A stretch of DNA of 64,000 nucleotides from Lysobacterales bacterium. GTDB lineage: Bacteria > Pseudomonadota > Gammaproteobacteria > Xanthomonadales > Xanthomonadaceae. The stretch is taken from contig JADCRD010000003.1 of NCBI GenBank assembly GCA_014946745.1, positions 496,001 to 560,000 on the forward strand, written 5' to 3'. Under the pieces are notes generated by a model. The model had not been told where the DNA came from. It searched no databases and saw nothing but the letters and a program-made list of their open reading frames with translations. Shown one piece after another: positions 17,126 through 26,064 of this stretch. The position numbers were made by a program, and so were the translations under genes. The first letter of the stretch is position 1. Each line of letters opens with the position of its first letter.

Positions 17126-19983
17126 GGTTCAACCCACGCCTGCTCGTTGATGAGCAGGCGACCGACACCAGCGATCCTCACCGTCTCCTCGAACAGGTTT
17201 CAACCCACGCCTGCTCGTTGATGAGCAGGCGACCGACACCAGCGATCCTCACCGTCTCCTCGAACAGGTTTCAACCCACGCCTGCTCGTTGATGAGCAGG
17301 CGACGCCGCCGCCGCTGGCGCGCGCCAGATCCGCGTTGTTTCAACCCACGCCTGCTCGTTGATGAGCAGGCGACGCACCTGATTCTGCAGGCGCCGCCGC
17401 TCGACCCGTTTCAACCCACGCCTGCTCGTTCATGAGCAGGCGACCTCCTGGTACTCGCCAGTGATCTGCACCTGACCCATGTTTCAACCCACGCCTGCTC
17501 GTTGATGAGCAGGCGACGGGGCTCAGCCCGCTGGCCAGCACGTACTGCCCGTTTCAACCCACGCCTGCTCGTTGATGAGCAGGCGACATTCCAATTCGGC
17601 TGGGCGTCTGCCGCAGCATCGCTTCAACCCACGCCTGCTCGTTGATGAGCAGGCGACCGGGCGCGAAGTTGTCCATGAAGGTCCGCATGCCGGTTTCAAC
17701 CCACGCCTGCTCGTTGATGAGCAGGCGACCTGGCCGCGCGCTTGGAGCGCGTGCGCGTGGCGTTTCAACCCACGCCTGCTCGTTGATGAGCAGGCGACCC
17801 GACACAGACCGCACGCCCTGCGGACTCAGAAAGTTTCAACCCACGCCTGCTCGTTGATGAGCAGGCGACGCCGCGCGCTATCACGAGCACTGCCCGCCAG
17901 ACCTGTTTCAACCCACGCCTGCTCGTTGATGAGCAGGCGACACAGGCTGCACCCGCGTGGGCAGTGGACCATAGGTTTCAACCCACGCCTGCTCGTTGAT
18001 GAGCAGGCGACGATCAAGAAAGACCCCAAGCGACTCGCGAACATGTTTCAACCCACGCCTGCTCGTTGATGAGCAGGCGACCGGCCGCGCGGACGCGGCG
18101 CGGATGAGGAGCTGGCGTTTCAACCCACGCCTGCTCGTTGATGAGCAGGCGACTCGCACTACCACCGTGCTGTTCCGCCACGGCGAGTTTCAACCCACGC
18201 CTGCTCGTTGATGAGCAGGCGACAGGCTGTGCCGCTGCGAATCGCCGCGCGCCTTCTTGTTTCAACCCACGCCTGCTCGTTGATGAGCAGGCGACCTGCT
18301 GGCAGAGCGCGAGGCCCTGGGCCTCAAGTTTCAACCCACGCCTGCTCGTTGATGAGCAGGCGACCTTGGCTGCTGCAGAGGCTAGGGCACGCGACCGGGT
18401 TTCAACCCACGCCTGCTCGTTGATGAGCAGGCGACCTGATCGGCGGCGAGCTAAACGCGGCTGTTGTGTTTCAACCTACGCCTGCTCGTTGATGAGCAGG
18501 CGACGAAGCCTTCGCGCGCGCGCGCGAGGAAGGAGAGGTTTCAACCCACGCCTGCTCGTTGATGAGCAGGCGACCTGATTCGCGGCGCAGGACATTGACT
18601 CCGTAGCGGTTTCAACCCACGCCTGCTCGTTGATGAGCAGGCGACCCGAGAAACTGACTCGCCAGCTTGGCGATCTGGTGTTTCAACCCACGCCTGCTCG
18701 TTGATGAGCAGGCGACGCAGATGATCTCTTCGCGCTGCTTGTTCACCTTGTTTCAACCCACGCCTGCTCGTTGATGAGCAGGCGACCCGCCCAGGCTCAG
18801 GCGAAGGGAGGTGCGGAGTGTTTCAACCCACGCCTGCTCGTTGATGAGCAGGCGACGCGCGTGGATCAGGGCTTGAAGGTGCCGCGCAGTTTCAACCCAC
18901 GCCTGCTCGTTGATGAGCAGGCGACGCCGGCATCCTTGGCCACAAGCACCGCCGACTGGTTTCAACCCACGCCTGCTCGTTGATGAGCAGGCGACGCTGG
19001 CAAAGACTGCCTGCTAGTAGCCATCACTGTTTCAACCCACGCCTGCTCGTTGATGAGCAGGCGACCGGGCTCACGCCGCAGCAGGCCAGCTTTGTCGAGT
19101 TTCAACCCACGCCTGCTCGTTGATGAGCAGGCGACGCGTCGCGCGCACCAATGCGATCGATCTTGTCGAGTTTCAACCCACGCCTGCTCGTTGATGAGCA
19201 GGCGACGCTCTGCAGCGTGCCGTCAAGCGGATCCAGCCCGTTTCAACCCACGCCTGCTCGTTGATGAGCAGGCGACCTTGGAAAGCAGCGCAACATCCCT
19301 CGCCATGCGCTCGTTTCAACCCACGCCTGCTCGTTGATGAGCAGGCGACCGCTTGTTGGTCATGGGTCAGGCCAGCCAAGCGTGTTTCAACCCACGCCTG
19401 CTCGTTGATGAGCAGGCGACTCGATCGCAGCGCCGCGCATGGCCGTACTGCAAAGTTTCAACCCACGCCTGCTCGTTGATGAGCAGGCGACCACGCGCAT
19501 CGTCACACAGCAGGACTGCCAGGCGTTTCAACCCACGCCTGCTCGTTGATGAGCAGGCGACAGCGCTAGACGCGTCTAGCCTCGTCGAGCATGTTTCAAC
19601 CCACGCCTGCTCGTTGATGAGCAGGCGACCGTTGTTGATCGGCGCCAGCCGCTGGATTTCTAGTTTCAACCCACGCCTGCTCGTTGATGAGCAGGCGACA
19701 CGCGGATGGTGTAGGGCTCAAGCCCGCCGCGGACTTGTTTCAACCCACGCCTGCTCGTTGATGAGCAGGCGACGTTTTTCTGCCTGCAGCTCGTCAATTG
19801 CATCTTGTTTCAACCCACGCCTGCTCGTTGATGAGCAGGCGACACGCCGGTCAGACCGCTGTCGCCCACTGCCGTGTTTCAACCCACGCCTGCTCGTTGA
19901 TGAGCAGGCGACCGTGTTCGCCAATCCGGTGGTGGGCACCAGCACCGTTTCAACCCACGCCTGCTCGTTGATGAGCAGGCGAC
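17126..19983 (-). CRISPR. Type I-C CRISPR array, 41 repeats and 40 spacers
   Basis: A 37-bp repeat occurs 41 times with spacers of 31-37 bp, at an average period of 70.5 bp. On the plus strand it begins GTTTCAACCC and ends GAGCAGGCGAC. It contains a 9-bp inverted repeat (CGCCTGCTC with GAGCAGGCG) around GTTGAT. Read on the minus strand the repeat ends GCGTGGGTTGAAAC, as in subtype I-C, so crRNAs come from the minus strand, in line with the cas genes. The first repeat (17126) has a changed second base, the repeat at 17408 has C for G in the loop, 17621 begins GCTTC and 18468 has ACCTACG. The two spacers nearest the low-coordinate end (17163-17196 and 17234-17267) are identical. The imperfect end and the cas2 position place the leader at the high-coordinate side. 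Confidence 0.98.
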
Positions 19984-20159
19984 TCCACCTCGGCAAAACG
20001 CTGATCTGCAAGGCTTGCGCGCACGCTTTGCGCGAACCTCGTTGAATGCTGGACATCGAGCGAGCGAACAGCCACGCGCGGCTCCGCAACTTCAGAGAAA
20101 TCAGGGCTTTCCGGTCTGCGTGAACCTGACGGGAAATCGGGCGATGCTTGGGGTTCGCG
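19984..20159 (-). promoter_or_regulatory. CRISPR leader region
   Basis: These 176 bp separate the cas2 stop from the first (newest) repeat. They are less GC-rich than the flanks, with no frame of note. By position they should hold the array promoter and the sequences that guide new spacer insertion. I cannot point to a specific promoter box. Confidence 0.65.
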
Positions 20160-20450
20160 TCAGACCACCAAGGGGCCGTCGAAGTCTAGCGCACGGAAGT
20201 TGCCGTGCTGCTTGATGTTGAGTTCCACCGGCTCGTGCAGGCGGTAGAAGCGCAGGCAGTCCTGCTCGGGGTCGATGATCGACAGCAGGCGGCGCTCCAG
20301 CTCTTCGAACTGCATCTGGTTGATGCGGCACTCGAACACCGACTTCTGCACGCGCTGGCCGATGCGTTCACAGGCCTTGGCCACGCGGCGCAGGCGACTG
20401 CGGCCTTCGCTGGTTTCGGTGGACACGTCGTAGCAGGCGATGACCAGCAT
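20160..20450 (-). CDS. cas2: CRISPR-associated protein Cas2
   Basis: A 96-residue protein with the Cas2 ferredoxin-like fold: N-terminal strand [11 protein letters not shown] with the conserved Asp8, then [23 protein letters not shown]-type helix and strand, here read as an R-x-x-K-x-C pattern. Cas2 dimers bridge two Cas1 dimers during spacer acquisition. It is the last cas gene, 7 bp after cas1 and next to the leader. Confidence 0.96.
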   Translation of the reverse strand: MLVIACYDVSTETSEGRSRLRRVAKACERIGQRVQKSVFECRINQMQFEELERRLLSIIDPEQDCLRFYRLHEPVELNIKQHGNFRALDFDGPLVV

Positions 20451-20457
20451 GGCGACC

Positions 20458-21501
20458 TCAGCGGTGCAGATAGGGCAGGTAGGCGGGTGTTTCGCCGCGC
20501 AGGCTGCGCGCCAGGATGCGGGCCTGCACCTGCGGCAGCAGACCGCAGGGAATCTCGGCCTCCAGCAGCGGGTGGGTCAACACGTCTTGCTTGCGGGTTT
20601 GCCAGGCGGTGGCGACGGTGCGGCGCGCCTCGTCGCCCAGCAGCACACCGCCGCCTTCGGTGATGCGGAAATCGTTCTCGCCGATCTGCCCGCGGTTGAT
20701 CAAGGACAACGCAGTGCGATCGGCCAGCACCGCGCGAAACTCTTCCACCAGGTCCAGCGCCAGCGCGGGCCGACCGGGGCGCAAGGCATGCAGGAAGCCC
20801 ATCTGCGGGTCCAGCCCCACCACTTCGAGCGCGCTGCGGCATTCGTGAGTGATCAAGGTATAGAGGTAGGAGAGCAGGGCGTTGCAGCGATCCCGCGGCG
20901 GCCGTCGGCTGCGCCCGCAAGGAGCGAAGGCCTCGCGGCGGTCGGGGCGGATCAGGTGCTGGAAGGCGCCGAAGTAGGTGCGTGCGGCTTCGCCTTCCAC
21001 GCCACGCAGGGCATCCAGATCTTCCACTGCGGTGGCTGCGCGCAGCGAGGCATCGAACTTCTGCACCGCCGCAGCCAGCGCTTCGCTGTCGGCTTCGGTC
21101 TTCGCCTCGCGCGCGCCGCGCTGCAGCACATGCCGGCTGTTGCGCAGCTTGCCCAGCACGAACTGGCGCGCGTTCGCCAGCGTGCTGGCGGCATCCGAGA
21201 CGGCCTGATGCTGGGCCTGTCGCAGCAGTACGTTGCCGCTCATCGGGCCTTCGATGCGCGCGCGGAATCGGCCGCTGCGATCGAGCAGGCAGAGCCCGAT
21301 GCCGGCTTCCGCGCAGCGTCCGATCAGGGCCGGTGAGATCAGCACATCGCCCAGGCAGACGATGCTGCCCAGATGGTGCAGGGGCACGCGCAGGCGGGTT
21401 TCGCGCTCCACTTCGATGCGCACGGTGTCGTTGTCCAGATGCAGATAGCTGCCGCCGGTCATCACGTACAGGGTGTTCTGCAGGGTGTAGCTGAGGCTCA
21501 T
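20458..21501 (-). CDS. cas1: CRISPR-associated endonuclease Cas1
   Basis: The 347-residue integrase of spacer acquisition. It has the N-terminal beta domain (starting [13 protein letters not shown]), and the helical catalytic domain carries the metal-binding residues: Glu159 in [12 protein letters not shown], His228 in [11 protein letters not shown] and Asp240/Glu243 in ALDLVEEFR. The start overlaps the cas4 stop as ATGA, and an upstream in-frame extension into cas4 is rejected. Family length and motifs are normal, so the adaptation module looks intact. Confidence 0.96.
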   Translation of the reverse strand: MSLSYTLQNTLYVMTGGSYLHLDNDTVRIEVERETRLRVPLHHLGSIVCLGDVLISPALIGRCAEAGIGLCLLDRSGRFRARIEGPMSGNVLLRQAQHQAVSDAASTLANARQFVLGKLRNSRHVLQRGAREAKTEADSEALAAAVQKFDASLRAATAVEDLDALRGVEGEAARTYFGAFQHLIRPDRREAFAPCGRSRRPPRDRCNALLSYLYTLITHECRSALEVVGLDPQMGFLHALRPGRPALALDLVEEFRAVLADRTALSLINRGQIGENDFRITEGGGVLLGDEARRTVATAWQTRKQDVLTHPLLEAEIPCGLLPQVQARILARSLRGETPAYLPYLHR

Positions 21502-22121
21502 GGCGCGGTCAGCTCCTTCAGCAGCGCCGCGTAGCGGGCGTGCTCGGCCAGCGGCTTGGGTTGGCAGAGTTCGATCAGCGAGCACTCGCGGCAGCGCGCG
21601 TCGTTGGCCGGTGGCGGCAGGCGCGCCTCACGCAGCATCTCTCGCACTGCGAGGGCTGCTGCTTCCACCTCGGCGCGCAGCGCGGCGTCGACGCGCACTT
21701 CGCGCCGACGACGCGAGCTGTGGTGGTAGATCGCGCCCGCGGGCACCGGCTTGCCGGTCATCTCTTCCAGGCACAGCGCCTGCGCGGCGAGCTGCAGTTC
21801 GTCGTGCCGACGCTGGCGTCGGCGACCGTGCTTGTATTCGACGGGGTAGGGCGTGCCGTCAGCGGCGAACTCGACCACATCGGCCTTGCCGATCAGGCCC
21901 AAGCGCTCGCACCACAGCGGCATGGCGCGCTCGATGCGCGTGCGGCCTGCACGCTCCAGCCCGGGTTCATCGACCAGCGCATGCACGGCGCGCCCGCGCG
22001 CGGTGTGCAGGTTCTCGGCAAAGGCTTGCTCAAGATGGATCAGCGCGCACTGGCGCGGGCAGTAGCTCCAGTGCTGCAGGGCTGACAGCGGGATGGGGTC
22101 TTCAGCGTCCACCCGCGGCAT
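21498..22121 (-). CDS. cas4: CRISPR-associated exonuclease Cas4
   Basis: A 207-residue RecB-like Fe-S nuclease that trims prespacers and helps choose PAM-proximal ends in type I-C systems. Visible residues are Asp81 (GKADVVEF), Glu95 and Lys97 (PVEYKHGR), a QLAAQALCLEE motif, and the four likely cluster cysteines: Cys21 (SYCPRQC region), Cys177, Cys180 and Cys186. The start MPRVDAEDPIPLSALQHW is chosen from family length. It overlaps the end of the DUF5615 gene by 20 bp, so translation of the nuclease is tied to that of the toxin-like gene before it. Confidence 0.94.
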   Translation of the reverse strand: MPRVDAEDPIPLSALQHWSYCPRQCALIHLEQAFAENLHTARGRAVHALVDEPGLERAGRTRIERAMPLWCERLGLIGKADVVEFAADGTPYPVEYKHGRRRQRRHDELQLAAQALCLEEMTGKPVPAGAIYHHSSRRRREVRVDAALRAEVEAAALAVREMLREARLPPPANDARCRECSLIELCQPKPLAEHARYAALLKELTAP

Positions 22122-22482
22122 CGCCCAAGGGCCGCCAGCGCACGGCCTCGTCCAGCACGATGAAGTAGCCGCCGCTGCGCGCTTCAGCTGTATCGAGCAG
22201 GGCCAGCAGGCGCAGCGCGGCATCGTCCACGCCGAAGCGCTGCAGGCGGTAGAGCACCAGCGCAGGCGGTGGCGTCAGCCCGCGCCGGAAGATCAGCTCG
22301 CCGTAGTCCATGTCAAAGGTCAGCAGCCAGCGCTGCTCGGCCACGGCGCGCGCCAGCACGCTGACGTCATCAATGCCCGGTGAGTCCTCGCGGATGGCGG
22401 CCACTTCAATACCCGCGGCCCGAAGCCGCCGGATCGACGGCGCGGGCAGGTTCTCGTTGGCCAGCAGGCGCGGCGGCCACAT
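22102..22482 (-). CDS. DUF5615 PIN-like protein, probable toxin
   Basis: A 126-residue PIN-like protein. The acidic residues expected for this fold are visible: Glu10 in LLANENLP, Asp38/Asp39 in PGIDDVSVL, and Asp57 and Asp59 in LLTFDMDYGEL. Proteins of this family are usually encoded right after a DUF433 gene and are regarded as RNase toxins of VapBC-like modules, and that partner is present here 3 bp upstream. What is odd is the place: the pair is inside the cas operon between cas7 and cas4, without any gap large enough for its own promoter. It is not a normal part of type I-C loci. The first residue of the active-site cluster is in a slightly atypical ANEN context (often DENL), so activity is not certain. 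Confidence 0.85.
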   Translation of the reverse strand: MWPPRLLANENLPAPSIRRLRAAGIEVAAIREDSPGIDDVSVLARAVAEQRWLLTFDMDYGELIFRRGLTPPPALVLYRLQRFGVDDAALRLLALLDTAEARSGGYFIVLDEAVRWRPLGDAAGGR

Positions 22483-22485
22483 GGC

Positions 22486-22725
22486 CTAGGCCACTGCCTT
22501 GCCCGCGGCGATGTAGCGTTCGTCGCGCATCAGCTCGGCGGCAAAGGCCAGGGCGGCCTGGATGTCTTCGGCGCTCAGGTGCGGGTAGGCCTCGATCAGG
22601 GTGGGCAGGTCCCAACCGCCGGAGAGCCGCTCCAGAATCCACTCCACCGAGATGCGCGTGCCGCGGATGCAGGGCTTGCCCAGCATCACCTCGGGTTCGG
22701 CCACGATGCGGCTCTTCCAGTCCAT
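22486..22725 (-). CDS. DUF433 protein, probable antitoxin
   Basis: A 79-residue protein with the full DUF433 pattern: IVAEPEVMLGKPCIRGTRIS, then the helix-turn-helix-like part WILERLSGGWDL, AYPHLSAEDIQAAL and a final helix. DUF433 proteins are thought to be the DNA-binding antitoxin partners of DUF5615 toxins. It starts one base after the cas7 stop and ends 3 bp before the toxin-like gene. The tight spacing means that it must be transcribed together with the cas genes, unless a promoter lies inside cas7. Confidence 0.87.
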   Translation of the reverse strand: MDWKSRIVAEPEVMLGKPCIRGTRISVEWILERLSGGWDLPTLIEAYPHLSAEDIQAALAFAAELMRDERYIAAGKAVA

Positions 22726-22726
22726 G

Positions 22727-23638
22727 TCAGCACCTGCGGATCAGTTCAACGCCCGGGCCGGCGGATACGACTTCGCCCGCGGCAAGGGTACGCCCGTCGA
22801 AGTGCACGGCGTAGTCGTCGAAGCGGCGGGCAATCGACACTTCGGGCTTGCGCGCCACCGTGAGACGGTCGAACAGGCTGTGCGCAGGCGCGTTGCCCAG
22901 CTCGCTCTCGTGCTTGAACACGTACAGGCCGCGGGTGGACATCTGCCCGCGTGCGGCCGAGCGGTCGTGCTCGAACATCTGGCCGAGCGCCTGCCACAGC
23001 AGTTCGAGGTCGACTTCGGAGAAGCCCGACTGCTTGGCGAGGAAGCTGGAGACGAAGCCATGCGCGACATAGAGGCCATAGGGCACGGTGTGCTTGCGGC
23101 CCATCGTGCGGTTATCGCCGCCCTGCTTCTCGGCCTCGGCCTCGGCTTCGGTGGCGACCGCCATGCGGGTGATGCTGTGCTCCTGCGCGACGATGGGGTC
23201 GACCGAGCGGCCAAAGGTCAGCTGCACGGGGCCGCGGACCTGGCCGCAGTTGACGCCAGTCGACATCACCGCGCCAAAGGTGCGGACATCGAAAAAGTTG
23301 CGGCACATCCACTGCCGGGCCTCATCGACATGGGCGCCACCCTTGCGCTTTTTGTCATCGCTGGCCAGCGCCTCGGCGGCGCCGATGCCTTCATAGGCGC
23401 GCTCGTGCTGCTTGTTGAGCACGGCGCGCTCCTTGACGTAGATCTCGTAGGGCGGCTGCTCGCTCTTCACCAGGCCGACGTAGTTGCGCACCTTGCGCTT
23501 GAGGCAGACGTCGGTCACCAGGCCCAAGCCGGTTTCCACGTCCAAGCGCGGCAGGTTGCCGGCGTCGGGGTCGCCGTTGGGGTTGCCGTCGATCACGTCG
23601 AACAGCAGGGCAAAGTCATAGCGATGGGCGAGGCTCAT
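22727..23638 (-). CDS. cas7: Cascade backbone subunit Cas7 (Csd2)
   Basis: The 303-residue backbone protein that polymerises along the crRNA in the type I-C Cascade complex. The N-terminal motif DGNPNGDPD (residues 17-25) is diagnostic of the Csd2 group, followed by [20 protein letters not shown]. The RRM-like core and a C-terminal strand ending at ELIRRC complete a normal length. The start overlaps the cas8c stop as ATGA, so interference genes are translated as a coupled unit. Confidence 0.96.
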   Translation of the reverse strand: MSLAHRYDFALLFDVIDGNPNGDPDAGNLPRLDVETGLGLVTDVCLKRKVRNYVGLVKSEQPPYEIYVKERAVLNKQHERAYEGIGAAEALASDDKKRKGGAHVDEARQWMCRNFFDVRTFGAVMSTGVNCGQVRGPVQLTFGRSVDPIVAQEHSITRMAVATEAEAEAEKQGGDNRTMGRKHTVPYGLYVAHGFVSSFLAKQSGFSEVDLELLWQALGQMFEHDRSAARGQMSTRGLYVFKHESELGNAPAHSLFDRLTVARKPEVSIARRFDDYAVHFDGRTLAAGEVVSAGPGVELIRRC

Positions 23639-25392
23639 GCGGCGGTCTCCTGTTCATTGACGGTGCGATAGGTCGAAGTGTGCTGACGCTGGTGGTAATA
23701 GCCGACGGCAAAGCGTCCCTGGTCGGCGAGCGCCAGGCTGGGTGGGAAGGGCACATCGGCCGGCAGGCCGTCGATGATCGCGCCGACCAGCTTTTCAAGG
23801 TTCTGCGCGCGGCCGCGGCTGTCGATCTTGGCGAGGTGGTGATTCTTCAGGCGATTCAGCGTCGGAAACACGGCCAGCGGGTTGCTGGATGCCGAACCGA
23901 AATAGCGATCGCGGATCGTGGCGTTGAGGCCCGGATTCGCCTCTTCCTGGATGCGTTCGAGCACGGCAAACAGGCGGCCGAGGCGATAGGCGACATTGGT
24001 GTTCTCTGGGTCGAGCGACACGGTGAGCTTCTCCTTGTCTTCAGTGGCCATCCGATTCAGGCAGGCCTTGAGCGCGGCGGCGCGTGGGTAGTCGATGTCC
24101 TGTTCGGCCCGGCAGCGCCGCAGCGCGGCCTGCAGCCAGCTCTGCGGGTAGGCCGCACCCGACAGGATCGAACGCAGGATGTCGCCGCCCAGGCTGGGCG
24201 GCAGGTGGTCGAGCTTGCCCTGCAGGGCGCAGGCGCGAAGCAGTCGGTTCAGCGGGAGGGCTTCCGGCTGGTTCGGGCCGTGAGCGAGCGCGATGTCATC
24301 GAACCAGCGGGCAAAGCGCGCGGACATTCCGGCAATGGTGTCGACATGCCAGAAGCGCACCGACAGCCGCGCGGCATTCGGCGCTAGCCCCAGCACGTAG
24401 AAGCGTTGTCGCGCTTCGGGCAGCTGTGCGTACTGGCCGGTGCGCACCGTGGCATACAGCTTCGCGACGCGGTCGGTGTGGGCGGCCGGGTCGTCCTCCT
24501 GGGCGATGCCCAGCAGGCTCAGAAAGTCGCCTTGCTCCATGGCGCTGTCGTGCTCGGACCAGAACACCATCGAGGTATCGCCCACCTGCGCGCGCTGCCG
24601 GGAGTTGCGGCCCAGCAGATCGTTCAGCGCTGTCGTGTACTTGGCGGCAGCGTCCTTGCCGACGGGGGCATTCGCGCCCTGCGACTTGCCGTAGGACGCG
24701 AACGAGGCCTGATTGAAAGACACGATGTTGGCGCCCGAGGTCTGCGCACCCCAGACGCCCTTGATGGCCGCATGCAGTCGTTCGATCGACGCAGGCTCGC
24801 CGCTGACCAAACACAGGCCGTCGTTGTCCGCGGCCGACAGCAATGACCTGCACGCGGCCACCACGGCGGGGCGCTGGCAGACGAGGTCGTCATCATTGGA
24901 GAGGCGAAAGCTCATCAGAGGGTTGCTGGTGCGGATCTCCTCCCACAGCGGGTCGCGCGCCAGCTGCTCCAGATCGAGCGCATCGAGAAAGGCGAGCACG
25001 GCCGCGACGCCGGCATCGCTGCGCGCAGGCTCCGGCAGGCTTTCGACCCGCTGGCGAAAGGCGAGATGCTGTTCGCGCAGGCGCTCGGGCTTGGAAGCTT
25101 TTCCCTTCAGCTCGACCGGACAGCCCAGAACGTATTCGGCGGTGTCCCAGAGCAGGTTGGCTTTGACGCCGGAGGTCTTCTTCTCGCCCTGCGGCACGAT
25201 GCGCGGCCGCGCCCGCCGCGCCTTGCCTTCGCCCTGGCGCACATCGCGGAACTGGAGGAAGCGTCCGCCGCTGTCGATCTCGATCAGGAACGGAATCTCC
25301 TTGCTCTCGAACCCCAGCGGCGCCGGCTGCTCATTCCTATCGCTGAGCTTCGCGCGGCGCTCGTACAGCTCGACCAGACTCTGCAGGATCAT
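23635..25392 (-). CDS. cas8c: Cascade large subunit Cas8c (Csd1)
   Basis: The 585-residue large subunit that recognises the PAM and recruits Cas3 in type I-C. It begins [13 protein letters not shown], a typical Csd1 N-terminus. Other Csd1 stretches are [17 protein letters not shown] and the [11 protein letters not shown] region. In I-C systems an internal start in this gene can give the small subunit Cas11c; several internal Met/Val codons exist, but I cannot single one out. The start overlaps the cas5 stop as ATGA. Confidence 0.95.
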   Translation of the reverse strand: MILQSLVELYERRAKLSDRNEQPAPLGFESKEIPFLIEIDSGGRFLQFRDVRQGEGKARRARPRIVPQGEKKTSGVKANLLWDTAEYVLGCPVELKGKASKPERLREQHLAFRQRVESLPEPARSDAGVAAVLAFLDALDLEQLARDPLWEEIRTSNPLMSFRLSNDDDLVCQRPAVVAACRSLLSAADNDGLCLVSGEPASIERLHAAIKGVWGAQTSGANIVSFNQASFASYGKSQGANAPVGKDAAAKYTTALNDLLGRNSRQRAQVGDTSMVFWSEHDSAMEQGDFLSLLGIAQEDDPAAHTDRVAKLYATVRTGQYAQLPEARQRFYVLGLAPNAARLSVRFWHVDTIAGMSARFARWFDDIALAHGPNQPEALPLNRLLRACALQGKLDHLPPSLGGDILRSILSGAAYPQSWLQAALRRCRAEQDIDYPRAAALKACLNRMATEDKEKLTVSLDPENTNVAYRLGRLFAVLERIQEEANPGLNATIRDRYFGSASSNPLAVFPTLNRLKNHHLAKIDSRGRAQNLEKLVGAIIDGLPADVPFPPSLALADQGRFAVGYYHQRQHTSTYRTVNEQETAA

Positions 25393-26054
25393 CCGCGCAC
25401 CTCCGGGCTGTTCCAGGCCGGCACCTGCACCACGCCCTGCTGCAGCGTCGCTTTGAAGAAGCGCGGCGCAGGCTCGGTGGGGGTGGCGAAGTCGAGGTCG
25501 TACAGCATCCAGCCGAGCTCGCGGCTCTCGTCCAGCGCGGCGGGTTCAGCGGCCACGTCTTCCACCCAGCGCACGTCGGCCGAGAACTCGCGGCAGCCGA
25601 GGTAGGGCTGGTTGACGCACTGCCCGCGCTGCGCGCGGCGCCGGAACATGTCGGCGAACTTGCCAGCGTTGTCGCCGGGCCCGGCCTCGCGGGTCAGCTC
25701 AAAGCGCGCATGCAGGCGGTAGCGCACATCGCGCAGAAACAGGCCGGCGCGTTGCTGGCGATCCTCGTCGGCGTACAGCGCCAGCGCGCCCGAGCCCGAC
25801 CGCATCGCAGCCTCGACCGAGCGCGACGACACCACCGAGCCGACCTCGTTGCGGCGCAGGCTGAACCAGCGGATCGGGTTCAACACCTCGATCTTCTGCA
25901 CCTGCCAGCGGATCGCCGGCTTCCAGCAGATCGACTCGAAAATCGCGCGCGCCGCCGACGGGGTGATCACGTCGTAGGACACGCGCTCGGCCTTCATCTC
26001 GGGCCGGGTGAAGCAGGCGAAGTCGCCGCGGACGTCCAGACAGAAACCTTGCAT
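25389..26054 (-). CDS. cas5: Cas5c (Cas5d) crRNA-processing subunit
   Basis: A 221-residue Cas5 of the I-C type. These loci have no Cas6; Cas5c itself cuts the pre-crRNA at the base of the repeat hairpin and stays bound to the 5' handle. The N-terminal strand DVRGDFACFTRPEMKAERVSYDV and the following TPSAARAIFESICWKPAIRW are characteristic. No cas6 gene is present anywhere in the locus, which agrees with this role. It lies 10 bp after cas3 and overlaps cas8c by 4 bp. Confidence 0.95.
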   Translation of the reverse strand: MQGFCLDVRGDFACFTRPEMKAERVSYDVITPSAARAIFESICWKPAIRWQVQKIEVLNPIRWFSLRRNEVGSVVSSRSVEAAMRSGSGALALYADEDRQQRAGLFLRDVRYRLHARFELTREAGPGDNAGKFADMFRRRAQRGQCVNQPYLGCREFSADVRWVEDVAAEPAALDESRELGWMLYDLDFATPTEPAPRFFKATLQQGVVQVPAWNSPEVRG

Positions 26055-26064
26055 GCGTGCTCCA

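Noticed and set aside
17126-19983. Array transcribed on the plus strand with the leader near 17.1 kb
   Set aside because: Degenerate repeats and the duplicated spacer are at the 17.1 kb end, and the I-C repeat reads GTTGAAAC at its 3' end only on the minus strand, next to cas2.
17572-20045. Open frames through the CRISPR array giving repeated NPRLLVDEQAT or SRRGLK peptides
   Set aside because: They are translations of the CRISPR repeat and not proteins.
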